NCBI RefSeq assembly: GCF_016862975.1
Contig: NZ_BONZ01000084.1
Coordinates: forward strand, 1-64,000
DNA: 64,000 nt
Source: Rugosimonospora africana
GTDB taxonomy: Bacteria; Actinomycetota; Actinomycetes; Mycobacteriales; Micromonosporaceae
Reading direction: 5' to 3'
Below are positions 43,605 to 52,200 of this stretch, in pieces. A program made the translations under genes and the position numbers. A model generated the notes under the pieces. That model worked only from the letters and a program-made list of their open reading frames with translations, did no database searches and was not told the DNA's origin. Position 1 is the stretch's first letter. Every line of letters begins with the position of its first letter.

Positions 43605-44624
43605 ATGCTGCACTCGGTGGCGGAGCTGGAGGAGCGGCTGTCCCGGCCGCGCACCGGGCTCGTCGGCGACCTGGCCAAGCTGGACGGCGACATTCTGGTC
43701 CTGGGGGCCGGCGGCAAGCTGGGGCCGAGTCTGGTGCGGTTGGCGGTGCGGGCGGTGGCTGCCGCCGGTACCGGCGCGAAGGTCTTCGCGGTTTCCCGAT
43801 TCTCCGAGGCGGGCCTGGCCGAAACCCTGAGCGCGGAAGGTGCCCGGGTGATCGCCGCGGACCTCGCTGACGACGGGGCTCTGGCCGGCCTGCCCGACGC
43901 CGCGAACGTGGTGCTTCTGGCCGGGTCGAAGTTCGGCACCTCCGGGCGGGAGCATGCCACCTGGGCCACGAACACGTACCTGCCCGGCCGGGTGGCGGCG
44001 CGCTTCGCCGGATCCCGGATCGTCGCGCTGTCCACCGGCAACGTGTACCCGCTGGTGCCGGTCACCTCCGGCGGGTGCACCGAGCAGACCCCGGTCGGCC
44101 CGGTCGGCGAATATGCGATGAGCTGCCTTGGCCGGGAACGCGTCCTGGCCCATTTCGCCGAGCGCGACGCCACCCCGATGGCGTTCATCCGGCTGAACTA
44201 CGCCGTGGAGATGCGCTACGGCGTGCTGGTGGACATCGCCTCGGCGGTGCACGCGGGCCGGCCGATCGACCTCTCGATGGGGCACGCCAACGTGGTCTGG
44301 CAGGGTTACGCCAACGAAGTCACGCTGCGCGCGTTCCACCACGCGGCGGTGCCGCCCTTCGTGCTGAACGTGACCGGACCGGAGACGTTGTCGGTACGGC
44401 AGGCGGCCCTGGCGATGGGGGCTGCCCTGAGCAGGGCTCCGGTACTGGTCGGCACCGAGGCGGCCACCGCCCTGCTGTCCAACGCGCAGCGCTGCCACGG
44501 CCTGTTCGGGTACCCCGACGTGACGCCCGCCGAACTCATCGAACAGATCGCCGGCTGGGTGTCCGCCGGGCTGCCGCTGCACGGCAAGCCGACCCACTTC
44601 CAGCAGCGCGACGGTCGGTTCTGA
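43605..44624 (+). CDS. NAD(P)-dependent extended-SDR-like oxidoreductase/epimerase
   Basis: A 339-aa protein with the extended-SDR nucleotide motif ILVLGAGGKLGPSLVRLA and the epimerase-like STGNVYPLVPVTSGG. The usual YxxxK is replaced by EYAMSCLGRE (Tyr kept, Lys replaced by Cys), so the catalytic mechanism must differ or be lost. It probably acts on a sugar or sugar acid. A GGGGAGGA element sits just upstream. Its stop overlaps the next gene's ATG (TGATG), so the two are coupled. A cluster operator precedes it. Confidence 0.8.
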   Translation: MLHSVAELEERLSRPRTGLVGDLAKLDGDILVLGAGGKLGPSLVRLAVRAVAAAGTGAKVFAVSRFSEAGLAETLSAEGARVIAADLADDGALAGLPDAANVVLLAGSKFGTSGREHATWATNTYLPGRVAARFAGSRIVALSTGNVYPLVPVTSGGCTEQTPVGPVGEYAMSCLGRERVLAHFAERDATPMAFIRLNYAVEMRYGVLVDIASAVHAGRPIDLSMGHANVVWQGYANEVTLRAFHHAAVPPFVLNVTGPETLSVRQAALAMGAALSRAPVLVGTEAATALLSNAQRCHGLFGYPDVTPAELIEQIAGWVSAGLPLHGKPTHFQQRDGRF

Positions 44625-45736
44625 TGGCGGCGGATCGGCGACCCGAGGGTGGCACGGTCGTGACCACGACGACGAGCGATCCGTCCGCGGCGGCCCTGGA
44701 GGCATTCCGGCGTGGCTGCGTGATCCCGGCGCACCCGCTGGCGTTGACCGAGGACCGGCACCTGGACGAGCGGCGCCAGCGGGCGTTGAGCCGGTACTAC
44801 CTGGATGCCGGCGCGGGCGGCCTCGCGGTCGGCGTGCACACCACCCAGTTCGCCATCCACCAGCCGGGCCACGGCCTGCTCGAGCCGGTGCTGGAACTGG
44901 CCGCGGACTGCGCCCGCCAGGCCGCGGCCGGGCAGCCGGGACGCGGCACCGTGCTGGTGGCCGGCGTCGTGGGCGACACCGCCGCGGCGGTCGCCGAGGC
45001 CGAGTTGGCGGCCCGGCTGGGCTATCACATGGTGCTGCTGTCGCCGGTCGCCGACCTGGACGAGGACGCGCTGATCGACCGGGCCAGGGCGGTCGGCGAA
45101 GTCCTCCCGGTGGTCGGGTTCTACCTGCAGCGGGCGGTCGGCGGCCGGGAGCTGTCCCGCGACTACTGGACGCGGCTGGCCTCGGTCGAATCGGTGGTCG
45201 GCATCAAGGTCGCACCGTTCGACCGGTACCGGACGCTGGACGTCCTGCACGGGGTGTGCCGGGCCGGTCGGGCCGGCGACCTGGCGCTCTACACCGGCAA
45301 CGACGACCACATCCTGGGCGATCTGGTGGCGAGGCACCGGGTGGTGGTCGACGGCCGGGTGGTGGACGTGGAGTTCGTCGGCGGCCTGCTCGGGCAGTGG
45401 GCGGTCTGGGTACACCGGGCGGTCGGCCTGCTCGACGAGGCGGCCAGCGCGCGGGCCGGTGACGACGCCGCGCTGCGCCGGCTGATGTGCGTGGACGGTC
45501 AGCTCACCGACGCGAATGCCGCCATCTTCGACGCGGCGAACGACTTCCGGGGCTGCATCCCGGGCATCCATGAGGTGTTGCGGCGCCAGGGGCTGTTGGC
45601 CGGCCGGTGGTGCCTGGACCCGGACGAGCAGCTGTCGGTCGGGCAACTCGCCGAGCTGGACCGGGTCTGGGCGGCGTACCCGCACCTGCGCGACGACGAC
45701 TTCGTCGCCGCCAACCTCGACCGGTGGCTGGCGTGA
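44624..45736 (+). CDS. Dihydrodipicolinate synthase/aldolase-fold protein 1
   Basis: A 370-aa class I aldolase-fold protein. The Schiff-base Lys is visible in VVGIKVAPFD and the preceding Tyr in VVGFYLQRAVGG; LYTGNDDHILGDL matches the family's late GxDD-like turn. The GTTGE motif of canonical DHDPS/NAL is replaced by GVHTTQFA, so the substrate is not dihydrodipicolinate; cleavage or dehydration of a 2-keto-3-deoxy sugar acid is plausible. It is translationally coupled to the oxidoreductase. Confidence 0.8.
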   Translation: MAADRRPEGGTVVTTTTSDPSAAALEAFRRGCVIPAHPLALTEDRHLDERRQRALSRYYLDAGAGGLAVGVHTTQFAIHQPGHGLLEPVLELAADCARQAAAGQPGRGTVLVAGVVGDTAAAVAEAELAARLGYHMVLLSPVADLDEDALIDRARAVGEVLPVVGFYLQRAVGGRELSRDYWTRLASVESVVGIKVAPFDRYRTLDVLHGVCRAGRAGDLALYTGNDDHILGDLVARHRVVVDGRVVDVEFVGGLLGQWAVWVHRAVGLLDEAASARAGDDAALRRLMCVDGQLTDANAAIFDAANDFRGCIPGIHEVLRRQGLLAGRWCLDPDEQLSVGQLAELDRVWAAYPHLRDDDFVAANLDRWLA

Positions 45737-45767
45737 CCGGCGGGTTCGCCGCGGCGTGACCGGTGGG

Positions 45768-47003
45768 TTACAGCAGGAGGCGGTACAGCGTCAGCGGGCG
45801 CCCGGACGCGCCCAGGGTCAGGTTGCCGATGCGCTCGGCCAGCCCGGCCAGCTCCAGCCGGTGCAGCATGCGCCGTGCGGTCCGTTGTTGAACGCCGAGC
45901 CGCTCGGCGACCTCTCGGGTCGTCAGCGGGTCAGCGCCGGCGGCCACGTGCACCGCGCGCAGTCGCTGGAGGGTGGGGACCGACAGCCCGACCCGTTGGG
46001 CGATGACCGCCAGGTTGGCCGGCTCGGCGGGGGAGCCGGCCGGGGAGCCGGCGGTGGTCTCCAGCACCATGTCGGTGTCGCCGCGCAGCGAGACCACGGC
46101 GGCGACCGGCCCGATCCGCCTGGCCCGGGCAAGTGCCCGCCGCGCCAGGCTCTCCGCCTCGGCCGCGTTGCGCCCCAGTCCCAGCCCGATATGCACGCGT
46201 TCGTGCCGATCGGCCAGCCGGGCGAGCATGGGCAGCGCGGTGAACCCGCCGCTGGCCTCGTACAGCGGGCCGCGCGTGGTGACCAGCAGGTGCGTACCCC
46301 CGGTGTAGCGGGCCAGGCTGCCACCCAGCGCGGCGGCCTCCTTGAGCAGGCCGTCGTCGCCACCGTCCAGCTCGACGAGGCCGAGCGCGATCTGGGCGTC
46401 CTCCTGCAACTGGCTGTCCGCCTGCAGCATCAGCTGCCGCAGCGCGATGCGCACCGAGTGCGTCGACGGGACCAGCCGCAGGGCCGGCATCTCGTCGCGC
46501 AGTACCTCGTAGGCGGAGCTGAGGCAGGTGACGGCGGCCACCGTACCGTCCGCCCCGCGACGGGTACGGCGGTGGAAGGCGACCACGTCGGCGGAGTCCA
46601 GCCCGGCCCGGTACGGCAGCGTGCGCACCTTGGCGGTGGAGATCCCGGCCCCGGTCAGCGTCGCGGTGACGTCGGCCGAGGCGAGGGTGTCGACCGAGAC
46701 CCGGGCGACGTCGTGCCCGTCGCGCAGCAGCGCCACCGCCGCCTGCAGCAGCGTGTCGCCGGTGTAGTCGACGAAGACCGCCGGTCGGGTCAGCGTCCCG
46801 GCCTCCCGGGCCAGGGTGTACGGGACCACGCCGGTGAACAGCCACGCCTCGACCCGGGCGGCGTGCGCCTCGACGAGCGCCGGCGCCTGGGATTCGTGGT
46901 CGTAGTCGAAGCGCCAGGCGGTCACTCCCGGCTGCTGCTCACAGACCGCGGCCACGTCATCGACGAGGTCGTGGGGGCCGACCACCCCGATCTCGATGTC
47001 CAC
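45768..47003 (-). CDS. Unusual regulator: PrpR_N-like sensor, GGDEF-like domain, C-terminal wHTH
   Basis: A 411-aa protein. Residues 1-150 resemble PrpR_N sensory domains (IGVVGPHDLVDDVAAV, WLFTGVVPYTLA, VFVDYTGDTLLQAAV). Residues ~195-310 look like a degenerate nucleotidyl-cyclase/GGDEF fold (HIGLGLGRNAAEAESLARRA). The C-terminus has two helix-turn-helix segments (LAVIAQRVGLSVPTLQRLRA, TTREVAERLGVQQRTARRML). The GTG at 47003 fits the domain start; a GTG at 47033 is possible. It is divergent from the aminotransferase with cluster operator b in the gap, so it probably controls the cluster. Confidence 0.65.
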   Translation of the reverse strand: MDIEIGVVGPHDLVDDVAAVCEQQPGVTAWRFDYDHESQAPALVEAHAARVEAWLFTGVVPYTLAREAGTLTRPAVFVDYTGDTLLQAAVALLRDGHDVARVSVDTLASADVTATLTGAGISTAKVRTLPYRAGLDSADVVAFHRRTRRGADGTVAAVTCLSSAYEVLRDEMPALRLVPSTHSVRIALRQLMLQADSQLQEDAQIALGLVELDGGDDGLLKEAAALGGSLARYTGGTHLLVTTRGPLYEASGGFTALPMLARLADRHERVHIGLGLGRNAAEAESLARRALARARRIGPVAAVVSLRGDTDMVLETTAGSPAGSPAEPANLAVIAQRVGLSVPTLQRLRAVHVAAGADPLTTREVAERLGVQQRTARRMLHRLELAGLAERIGNLTLGASGRPLTLYRLLL

Positions 47004-47043
47004 GATGCCATCCCGTCTCTCTTGCTGACCCACTGTCTCTCAG

Positions 47044-47064
47044 ATTACGGTCAGGTCCGGTATT
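47044..47064 (+). promoter_or_regulatory. Cluster operator site b (regulator/aminotransferase gap)
   Basis: TTACGGTCAGGTCCGGTATT shares 11 bases in a row with site a and the CCG core. Being in the divergent gap it could autoregulate the regulator at 45768-47003 and control the four-gene operon starting at 47086. Confidence 0.75.
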
Positions 47065-47085
47065 AGGTGCACCCGGGGAGCGCGC

Positions 47086-48288
47086 ATGTCCTATCCGACC
47101 CAGTCGGCGCAACCGGTCAGGGAGCCCTTTCCGAGCCTGATGAACGCCGGCGGTCGCACTCTCGGCGAGGAGGAGATCGAAGGCGTCACCCGAGTCATCC
47201 GCTCCGGCATGCTCAACGCGGTCTGGGGCACCGAGGTGCGCGCGCTGGAGGAGGAGATGGCGCGGCTGCACGGTGTCCGGTACGCGGTGGCGGTCAGCTC
47301 CGGCACCGCCGCGCTGCACGTCGCCGTGGCCGCGGTGGCGCCCGACCCGGGTGACGAGATCATCACGTCACCGATCAGCGATTTCGGCACCGTCGGCCCG
47401 ATTCTCGCGCAGAACGCGGTGCCGGTGTTCGCCGATGTCGACCCGTTGACCGGCAACCTCGACCCGGATCGGGTGGCCGAGCTGATCGGTCCCCGTACCC
47501 GGGCGATCCTCCCGGTGCACCTGTTCGGCGCGCCGGCCGCGATGACGCGACTGCGCGCCGTCGCCGACCGGTACGGGATCGCGGTCATCGAGGACTGCGC
47601 CCAGGCATGGCTGGCCCGCTACCCGGACGGGCGGCTGGTCGGCACCGGCGGCGCGATCGGCTGTTTCAGCCTCCAGCAGTGGAAGCACATCACCTGCGGC
47701 GACGGGGGCCTGGCCATCACCGACTCCGCCGAGCTGGCCCGGCGGATGCGGCTGTTCTCGGACAAGGGGTGGCCACGGGACACCGGCCGGCACCACGTCA
47801 GCTTCGGACTGAACTACCGGATGAGCGAGCTGTGCGGCGCCGTGGCCCGAGCCCAGCTCGCCAAGCTGCCCGGGGTCCTGGCGGCCCGGCGGGCGGCCGC
47901 GGCACGGCTGCTGGCGGCCGTCGGCGAGCTGCCCGGCGTGCACCTGGCCCGCGACGTCGAGGCCCACGCGTGGTGGCTGCTGCCACTGGTTTTGCGCCCG
48001 CCGCTGGACTCCGCCGCGTTCGCCCGCGCGCTGGTCCGGGCGGGGATCCCGGCGCGGGCCGGGTACCTCGACGAACCGTTGCACTGTGCGCCGGCGCTGA
48101 CCGGTGCCCCGGTCTACGGCGAGTCCCGGTACCCGCTGACCTCCGGGTATGGGCCGGGGCTGTGCCCGGTGGCCGAGGAGCTGGTCGCGAACGGGCTCGT
48201 GGTGATCGACTGGAACGAGCGGTACACGGACCGGCACGTGGACGCGATCGCCGCGGCGATCGTGGACGCTCACCGGGAGACCTCGTGA
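47086..48288 (+). CDS. DegT/DnrJ/EryC1/StrS-family PLP aminotransferase
   Basis: A 400-aa fold-type I PLP enzyme. SSGTAALHVAVAA binds the cofactor phosphate, Asp170 in VIEDCAQAW pairs with the pyridine nitrogen, and Lys200 in LQQWKHITCGDGG forms the Schiff base. The family usually transaminates keto-sugars for antibiotic or surface-sugar synthesis; here it opens an operon of aldolase- and amidohydrolase-fold genes beside a sugar importer, suggesting deamination of an imported amino sugar (inference). The ATG has GGGGAG 5 bp upstream. Confidence 0.9.
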   Translation: MSYPTQSAQPVREPFPSLMNAGGRTLGEEEIEGVTRVIRSGMLNAVWGTEVRALEEEMARLHGVRYAVAVSSGTAALHVAVAAVAPDPGDEIITSPISDFGTVGPILAQNAVPVFADVDPLTGNLDPDRVAELIGPRTRAILPVHLFGAPAAMTRLRAVADRYGIAVIEDCAQAWLARYPDGRLVGTGGAIGCFSLQQWKHITCGDGGLAITDSAELARRMRLFSDKGWPRDTGRHHVSFGLNYRMSELCGAVARAQLAKLPGVLAARRAAAARLLAAVGELPGVHLARDVEAHAWWLLPLVLRPPLDSAAFARALVRAGIPARAGYLDEPLHCAPALTGAPVYGESRYPLTSGYGPGLCPVAEELVANGLVVIDWNERYTDRHVDAIAAAIVDAHRETS

Positions 48289-49286
48289 GCCAGCCGCACC
48301 TCGACCCCGCAGCCGCCCGGCTGCGCGAGCGGCTGCGGTGGCGGCTGATCGCCGCGGCGGCCACCCCACTGTCCAGCGACCGGGCCGTGGACCGGCAGGT
48401 GCTGCACCGCTACCTGAACGGGTTGGTCGCGGATCGCGCGGACGGGCTCGCCGTGCTGGCGCACACCGGTCGGGGGCCGTTCCTGGACGGGTCGACCCGG
48501 GAGGCCGTCATCGCCACCGCGGTCGCCACCGGGGTGCCGGTCGTCGTGGGCGTGACGGGTCCGGGCGACGCCGAGAGCGCCGCCCGGCTCGGCGCCGCCG
48601 GCCTGCTGGTCTTCGCGCCGCCGCCCGGCCCCGGTGTGGCGCCGGAGCGCGGCGCGGGCACAGCGCCGGATCGCGGGGTCGGCACAGCGCCGGATCGCGG
48701 CGCGCGCCGGCCGGATCCGGTCGCCGTACACGACGCGATCTGGTGCGCGTCCGGCCTACCGATGATCGCCTTCGATCTGTATTCCAACCCGTACCCGGCC
48801 ACGCTGCTCGCCGAGCTGCTGGCCCATCCCGGGGTCGCCGCGCTGAAGGTGGCGAGGCTCGACGACGCGGTCGCCTGCCAGGCCGGGATCGCCGCGTGCA
48901 CGGCCGCCGGCCGGCTGGCCGTGACCGGGGAGGACCGGATGTTCGGCGCCTCCCTGCTGTGGGGCGCGCAGGCGGCGTTGGTGGGGATCGCGGCCGCGGC
49001 GGTACCGGCGAGCGCCGGAGTGCTGCGGGCCTTCGCGGAGCGCCGGTACCCGGAGTTCGTGGCCGGCTCCGCCCGGCTCGACCGGTTCGCCGCGGCGACC
49101 TTCGCCGAACCGGTCGACGGGTACGTGCAGCGGATGCTGTGGATCGCCGCGGCCGAGGGCCGCATCCCGGCCGGCTTCGCCACCGACCACTTCGGACCGG
49201 AGCTGGGGCCGGACGACCGGGACCACACGCTGCGCGCCCTGAAACAGGTGAGCGGCACGGGAGCCGACCGGGGCCGGGCGGCATGA
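48285..49286 (+). CDS. Dihydrodipicolinate synthase/aldolase-fold protein 2
   Basis: A 333-aa aldolase-fold protein. Schiff-base Lys in VAALKVARLD, Tyr in AFDLYSNPYPA, and TGEDRMFGASLLWGAQA as the conserved late turn. The canonical GTTGE is replaced by LAHTGRGP. Residues ~117-140 are a repeat insertion (units of GTAPDRGV) from a 24-bp tandem repeat. The GTG overlaps the aminotransferase stop (GTGA). Two divergent aldolase-like proteins in one cluster suggest successive steps or substrate isomers. Confidence 0.8.
   Translation: MSQPHLDPAAARLRERLRWRLIAAAATPLSSDRAVDRQVLHRYLNGLVADRADGLAVLAHTGRGPFLDGSTREAVIATAVATGVPVVVGVTGPGDAESAARLGAAGLLVFAPPPGPGVAPERGAGTAPDRGVGTAPDRGARRPDPVAVHDAIWCASGLPMIAFDLYSNPYPATLLAELLAHPGVAALKVARLDDAVACQAGIAACTAAGRLAVTGEDRMFGASLLWGAQAALVGIAAAAVPASAGVLRAFAERRYPEFVAGSARLDRFAAATFAEPVDGYVQRMLWIAAAEGRIPAGFATDHFGPELGPDDRDHTLRALKQVSGTGADRGRAA
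48633..48704. repeat. 24-bp tandem repeat, three units, in frame
   Basis: The second and third units share GGCACAGCGCCGGATCGCGG exactly; the first is degenerate. They encode an eight-residue repeat inside the aldolase-like barrel. Confidence 0.8.
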
Positions 49287-50023
49287 GCTTCGACGCTCTC
49301 CGGGCCGACGCGACCATGCCCATCGCCCTGGACATCGACGTGCTCGCCGGGGCATACCCCGACCGGCCCGAGCCGGCCCGCCCGATCCATACCGAGGGTG
49401 TGGCCACCGCCGCCGTGGCCAGCCTGCGCGCGGCGCTGTCGGATGCCCGCGCCGGCAACGACGAGGTGCTCGCGATGACCGCCCCGGACGTGCTGCCGGT
49501 CGCCGCGGTGGACCTGCGCGACCCCCTCGGCGCGCTGGCCGAGCTGGAACGCGTGGTCGGCCGGGGGATCGGTGCGGTCCGGCTGTTCCCCGACGAACAG
49601 GGGATCGAGCCCGACTTCCCGTCGATGCGCCACGTCGCCCGGCACGCGACCGGGCTCGGGCTGGTCATCCTGTCCGGCGGCGACGTGCGGCGGTTCTGGC
49701 GGCCGTACGCGGGCCTGGGCGCCAGGGTGGTCTTCCTCGACACGCACTTCTACCATCTGGGCGACTTCTTGCTGGTGGCCCGCGACGAGCCGGGCTTCCA
49801 CACCTCGACGCGGCTGCTCAACTCGCCCGACGGGCTGGAGCTGGTGGCGGAGTCGGTCGGCGCGCACCGCCTGCTGTTCGGCTCCCGTACCCCCTTCGAC
49901 GAGGTCGCCGTGCCCCGGCTGCGCCTGGCGCGCAGCGGCCTGTCCGCCGAACAGATCGCCCTCGTCGCGGGCGGCAATGCCCGGGCGCTGCTCGCCCCGA
50001 TGACGACCGGGGAGCCAACGTGA
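49283..50023 (+). CDS. Amidohydrolase-fold protein lacking metal ligands
   Basis: A 246-aa TIM-barrel protein related to the amidohydrolase_2 group (VDLRDPLGALAELERVVGRG, GAVRLFPDEQGIEPDF, LLFGSRTPFDEV, then GLSAEQIALVAGGNARALL). The N-terminal HxH is absent (ALDIDVLAG) and the usual final GTD is GSR, so it is either metal-independent or a non-catalytic partner of the next protein. Its ATG overlaps the previous stop (ATGA) and its stop overlaps the next GTG, so all are coupled. Confidence 0.78.
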   Translation: MSFDALRADATMPIALDIDVLAGAYPDRPEPARPIHTEGVATAAVASLRAALSDARAGNDEVLAMTAPDVLPVAAVDLRDPLGALAELERVVGRGIGAVRLFPDEQGIEPDFPSMRHVARHATGLGLVILSGGDVRRFWRPYAGLGARVVFLDTHFYHLGDFLLVARDEPGFHTSTRLLNSPDGLELVAESVGAHRLLFGSRTPFDEVAVPRLRLARSGLSAEQIALVAGGNARALLAPMTTGEPT

Positions 50024-50787
50024 TCATCGACGTGCACGCGCACTGGGGCCCGTGGTTCTTCACCGCGGGCGCCTCCGGCACGGCGGCGAACCTCGCCGTC
50101 ATGGACCGGTACGGCATCGACCGGGCGATCGTCTCCTCCAGTACGGCGGTGCAGTACGACGCTCCGTCCGGCAACCGCGCCCTCGCCGAGGCGCTGACCA
50201 CCACCGATCGGCTCTACGGGTACGTCACGGTCAACCCCCGCCGGCTGCAGGCCGGCGAGCGGGACCTGCGTGAGCTGCTGTCCACCGGCCGCTTCGTCGG
50301 GGCGAAGCTGCACACCGAGTACACCGGCTCGCCGATCACCTCGCCACAGGTGCGCGACGCGCTGGCCATGGTGGCGGATTTCCGGGTACCGGCGCTCGTG
50401 CACACCTGGGATCGCTCTGTGCTCGACCTTGCCGCGCTCTGCCTGGACGTTCCCGGGCTGCGCGCGGTGGCCGGGCACCTGGGCGCGGCCGGCTGGCGCC
50501 ACGCCATCGAGGCCGCGCGTGCCTGCGACCGGCTGTACCTGGAGCCGTGCTACTCGCACGCGCCGGCCGCCCGGCTGGCCGAGGTGGTCGCGGCGGTCGA
50601 CGACCGGCGGCTGATGTTCGGCACCGACGCCACCCTCATCGATCCGGCCTGCGCGTTGGGGTCGCTGATCGGCGCCGGGGTCAGCGGCCCGACCGCGGAG
50701 CGGATCGCCTGGCGCAACGCGGTGGAGTTGTTCGGCCTGCCGGGCGGTCTCACCGCGTCCCCGAGCGACGACGGTCAGTCGCACTGA
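50020..50787 (+). CDS. Metal-dependent amidohydrolase (amidohydrolase_2, lactonase-like)
   Basis: A 255-aa TIM-barrel hydrolase with the metal-binding DVHAHWGP (HxH) at the N-terminus, His in ALVHTWDRS, His in VAGHLGAAGW and the catalytic Asp in LMFGTDATLID; the C-terminal IAWRNAVELFGLP is typical. Members hydrolyse lactones or amides or decarboxylate. In this sugar context, opening of a sugar lactone before aldol cleavage is the most natural role (inference). Last of the four overlapping genes that begin at 47086. Confidence 0.87.
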   Translation: MIIDVHAHWGPWFFTAGASGTAANLAVMDRYGIDRAIVSSSTAVQYDAPSGNRALAEALTTTDRLYGYVTVNPRRLQAGERDLRELLSTGRFVGAKLHTEYTGSPITSPQVRDALAMVADFRVPALVHTWDRSVLDLAALCLDVPGLRAVAGHLGAAGWRHAIEAARACDRLYLEPCYSHAPAARLAEVVAAVDDRRLMFGTDATLIDPACALGSLIGAGVSGPTAERIAWRNAVELFGLPGGLTASPSDDGQSH

Positions 50788-50843
50788 GGGGTTTCGGCCG
50801 CGTCCGCAGGCCGCTAGACCCAAGAAACAGTCGCGCGGGGGCA

Positions 50844-50864
50844 GATATCGGCCCGGACCGTAAG
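50844..50864 (-). promoter_or_regulatory. Cluster operator site c (before the ABC importer)
   Basis: Read on the minus strand: CTTACGGTCCGGGCCGATA. It lies 79 bp upstream of the binding-protein start, in a 155-bp gap that holds nothing else recognisable. Confidence 0.7.
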
Positions 50865-50942
50865 TTATTCTGCTGCGAAGCGAGCGGAGATCCGCCAGGG
50901 TCCTGGCCGGTGACCCCGCCACCAACCGGGGAGGAAGACGAC

Positions 50943-52181
50943 ATGCGCAAGCGCAGGAGCGTCTTGGCCATAGCGTTGGCACTCGCCGCGGGCGCGTCGC
51001 TCGTCGCATGCGGCGGGTCCGGCGGCTCGGGCGGCAAGCAGTCGGTCACCATGTGGATCTATCCGGTGATCGCCGACGACACGAAGCACCACGCGTTCTG
51101 GAACGACACGGTCAAGGCGTTCCAGACGCAGAACCCGAACATCGACGTCAAGGTGGAGATCTTCCCGTGGGCCAACCGGGACCAGGCGTTGGCCACGGCG
51201 ATCGCCGGCAACAAGGGCCCGGACGTGGTGTACCTGATCCCGGACCAGCTGCCCAAGTACGTCAACAACATCCAGCCGGTCGCCCAGTACCTCGACTCGG
51301 CGACCAAGTCCGACTACTACCCGAACGTGACCAAGTCCGTGACGCTGGACGGGAAGATGCTCGGCGCACCGATCCTGACCAGCGTGCAGGCGCTGATGTG
51401 CGACAAGAAGGTGTTCGACGCGGTGGGCCAGACCACCTACCCGAGCACCTGGCAGGACCTGCTGGCGATGGCACCGAAGTTCAAGGCCAAGGGGTACGAC
51501 GTCACCCAGTACGCCGGCGACCTGTCCAACACCCTCAACCTGACCTTCTACCCGCTGCTGTGGCAGGCGGGCGGTGACGTGTTCAGCTCGGACGGCAAGT
51601 CGGTGGCGTTCGACAGCGACGCGGGCCGTTCCGCACTCGACTTCGCCAAGCAACTGGTCGACGGCGGCTACGTGGACAAGACGATGCTGACCGCGCAGCC
51701 TCCCATCGAGCAGACCCGGGTGGCGCAGAACAAGGTGGCCTGCGTGTGGAACCTCGCGCCGCAGGACGTCACGAAGTTCTGGGGCGCGGAGAACATCAAG
51801 ATCCTGCCGCCGCTCAAGGACGCCAAGCAGGTGCAGTACGGCACCGTGGGCTCGCTGGTCATGCTCAAGGGCGCCAAGGACAAGACCGCGGCCGGAAAGT
51901 GGATTTCCTACGCCACCAGCGACACGGTGATGAAGGACTTCGACACCAAGTCGAGCTTCTTCTCGCCGAGGAAGTCCACCGGCAGCCTGTACGCCAGCGA
52001 CCCGGTCCTCGGCGAGCTGGAGAAGTACGTCGGGCTGACCACGGTCGGCCCGATCCAGCCGAAGGCCCGTGACGTGATGGGCGTGCTGGCTCCGGAGATC
52101 CAGGCGGCGTTGCTCGGCAAGAAGAGCAGCGACCAGGCACTGCGCGCCGCCGCCAAGTCCGCCCAGCCGCTGCTGGGCTAG
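50943..52181 (+). CDS. ABC transporter sugar-binding lipoprotein
   Basis: A 412-aa extracytoplasmic binding protein of the carbohydrate group: signal peptide ending SLVAC (lipid-modified Cys23), then VTMWIYPVIADDTKHHAFWN and the conserved AIAGNKGPDVVYLIPDQLP. It captures the cluster's sugar for the two permeases downstream. The ATG has GGGAGGA about 7 bp upstream. A 123-bp spacer with a hairpin and a 16-bp tandem repeat separates it from the permeases and may allow higher expression of the binding protein. Confidence 0.92.
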   Translation: MRKRRSVLAIALALAAGASLVACGGSGGSGGKQSVTMWIYPVIADDTKHHAFWNDTVKAFQTQNPNIDVKVEIFPWANRDQALATAIAGNKGPDVVYLIPDQLPKYVNNIQPVAQYLDSATKSDYYPNVTKSVTLDGKMLGAPILTSVQALMCDKKVFDAVGQTTYPSTWQDLLAMAPKFKAKGYDVTQYAGDLSNTLNLTFYPLLWQAGGDVFSSDGKSVAFDSDAGRSALDFAKQLVDGGYVDKTMLTAQPPIEQTRVAQNKVACVWNLAPQDVTKFWGAENIKILPPLKDAKQVQYGTVGSLVMLKGAKDKTAAGKWISYATSDTVMKDFDTKSSFFSPRKSTGSLYASDPVLGELEKYVGLTTVGPIQPKARDVMGVLAPEIQAALLGKKSSDQALRAAAKSAQPLLG

Positions 52182-52200
52182 GCGGCTCCCAGGCGGCTCC

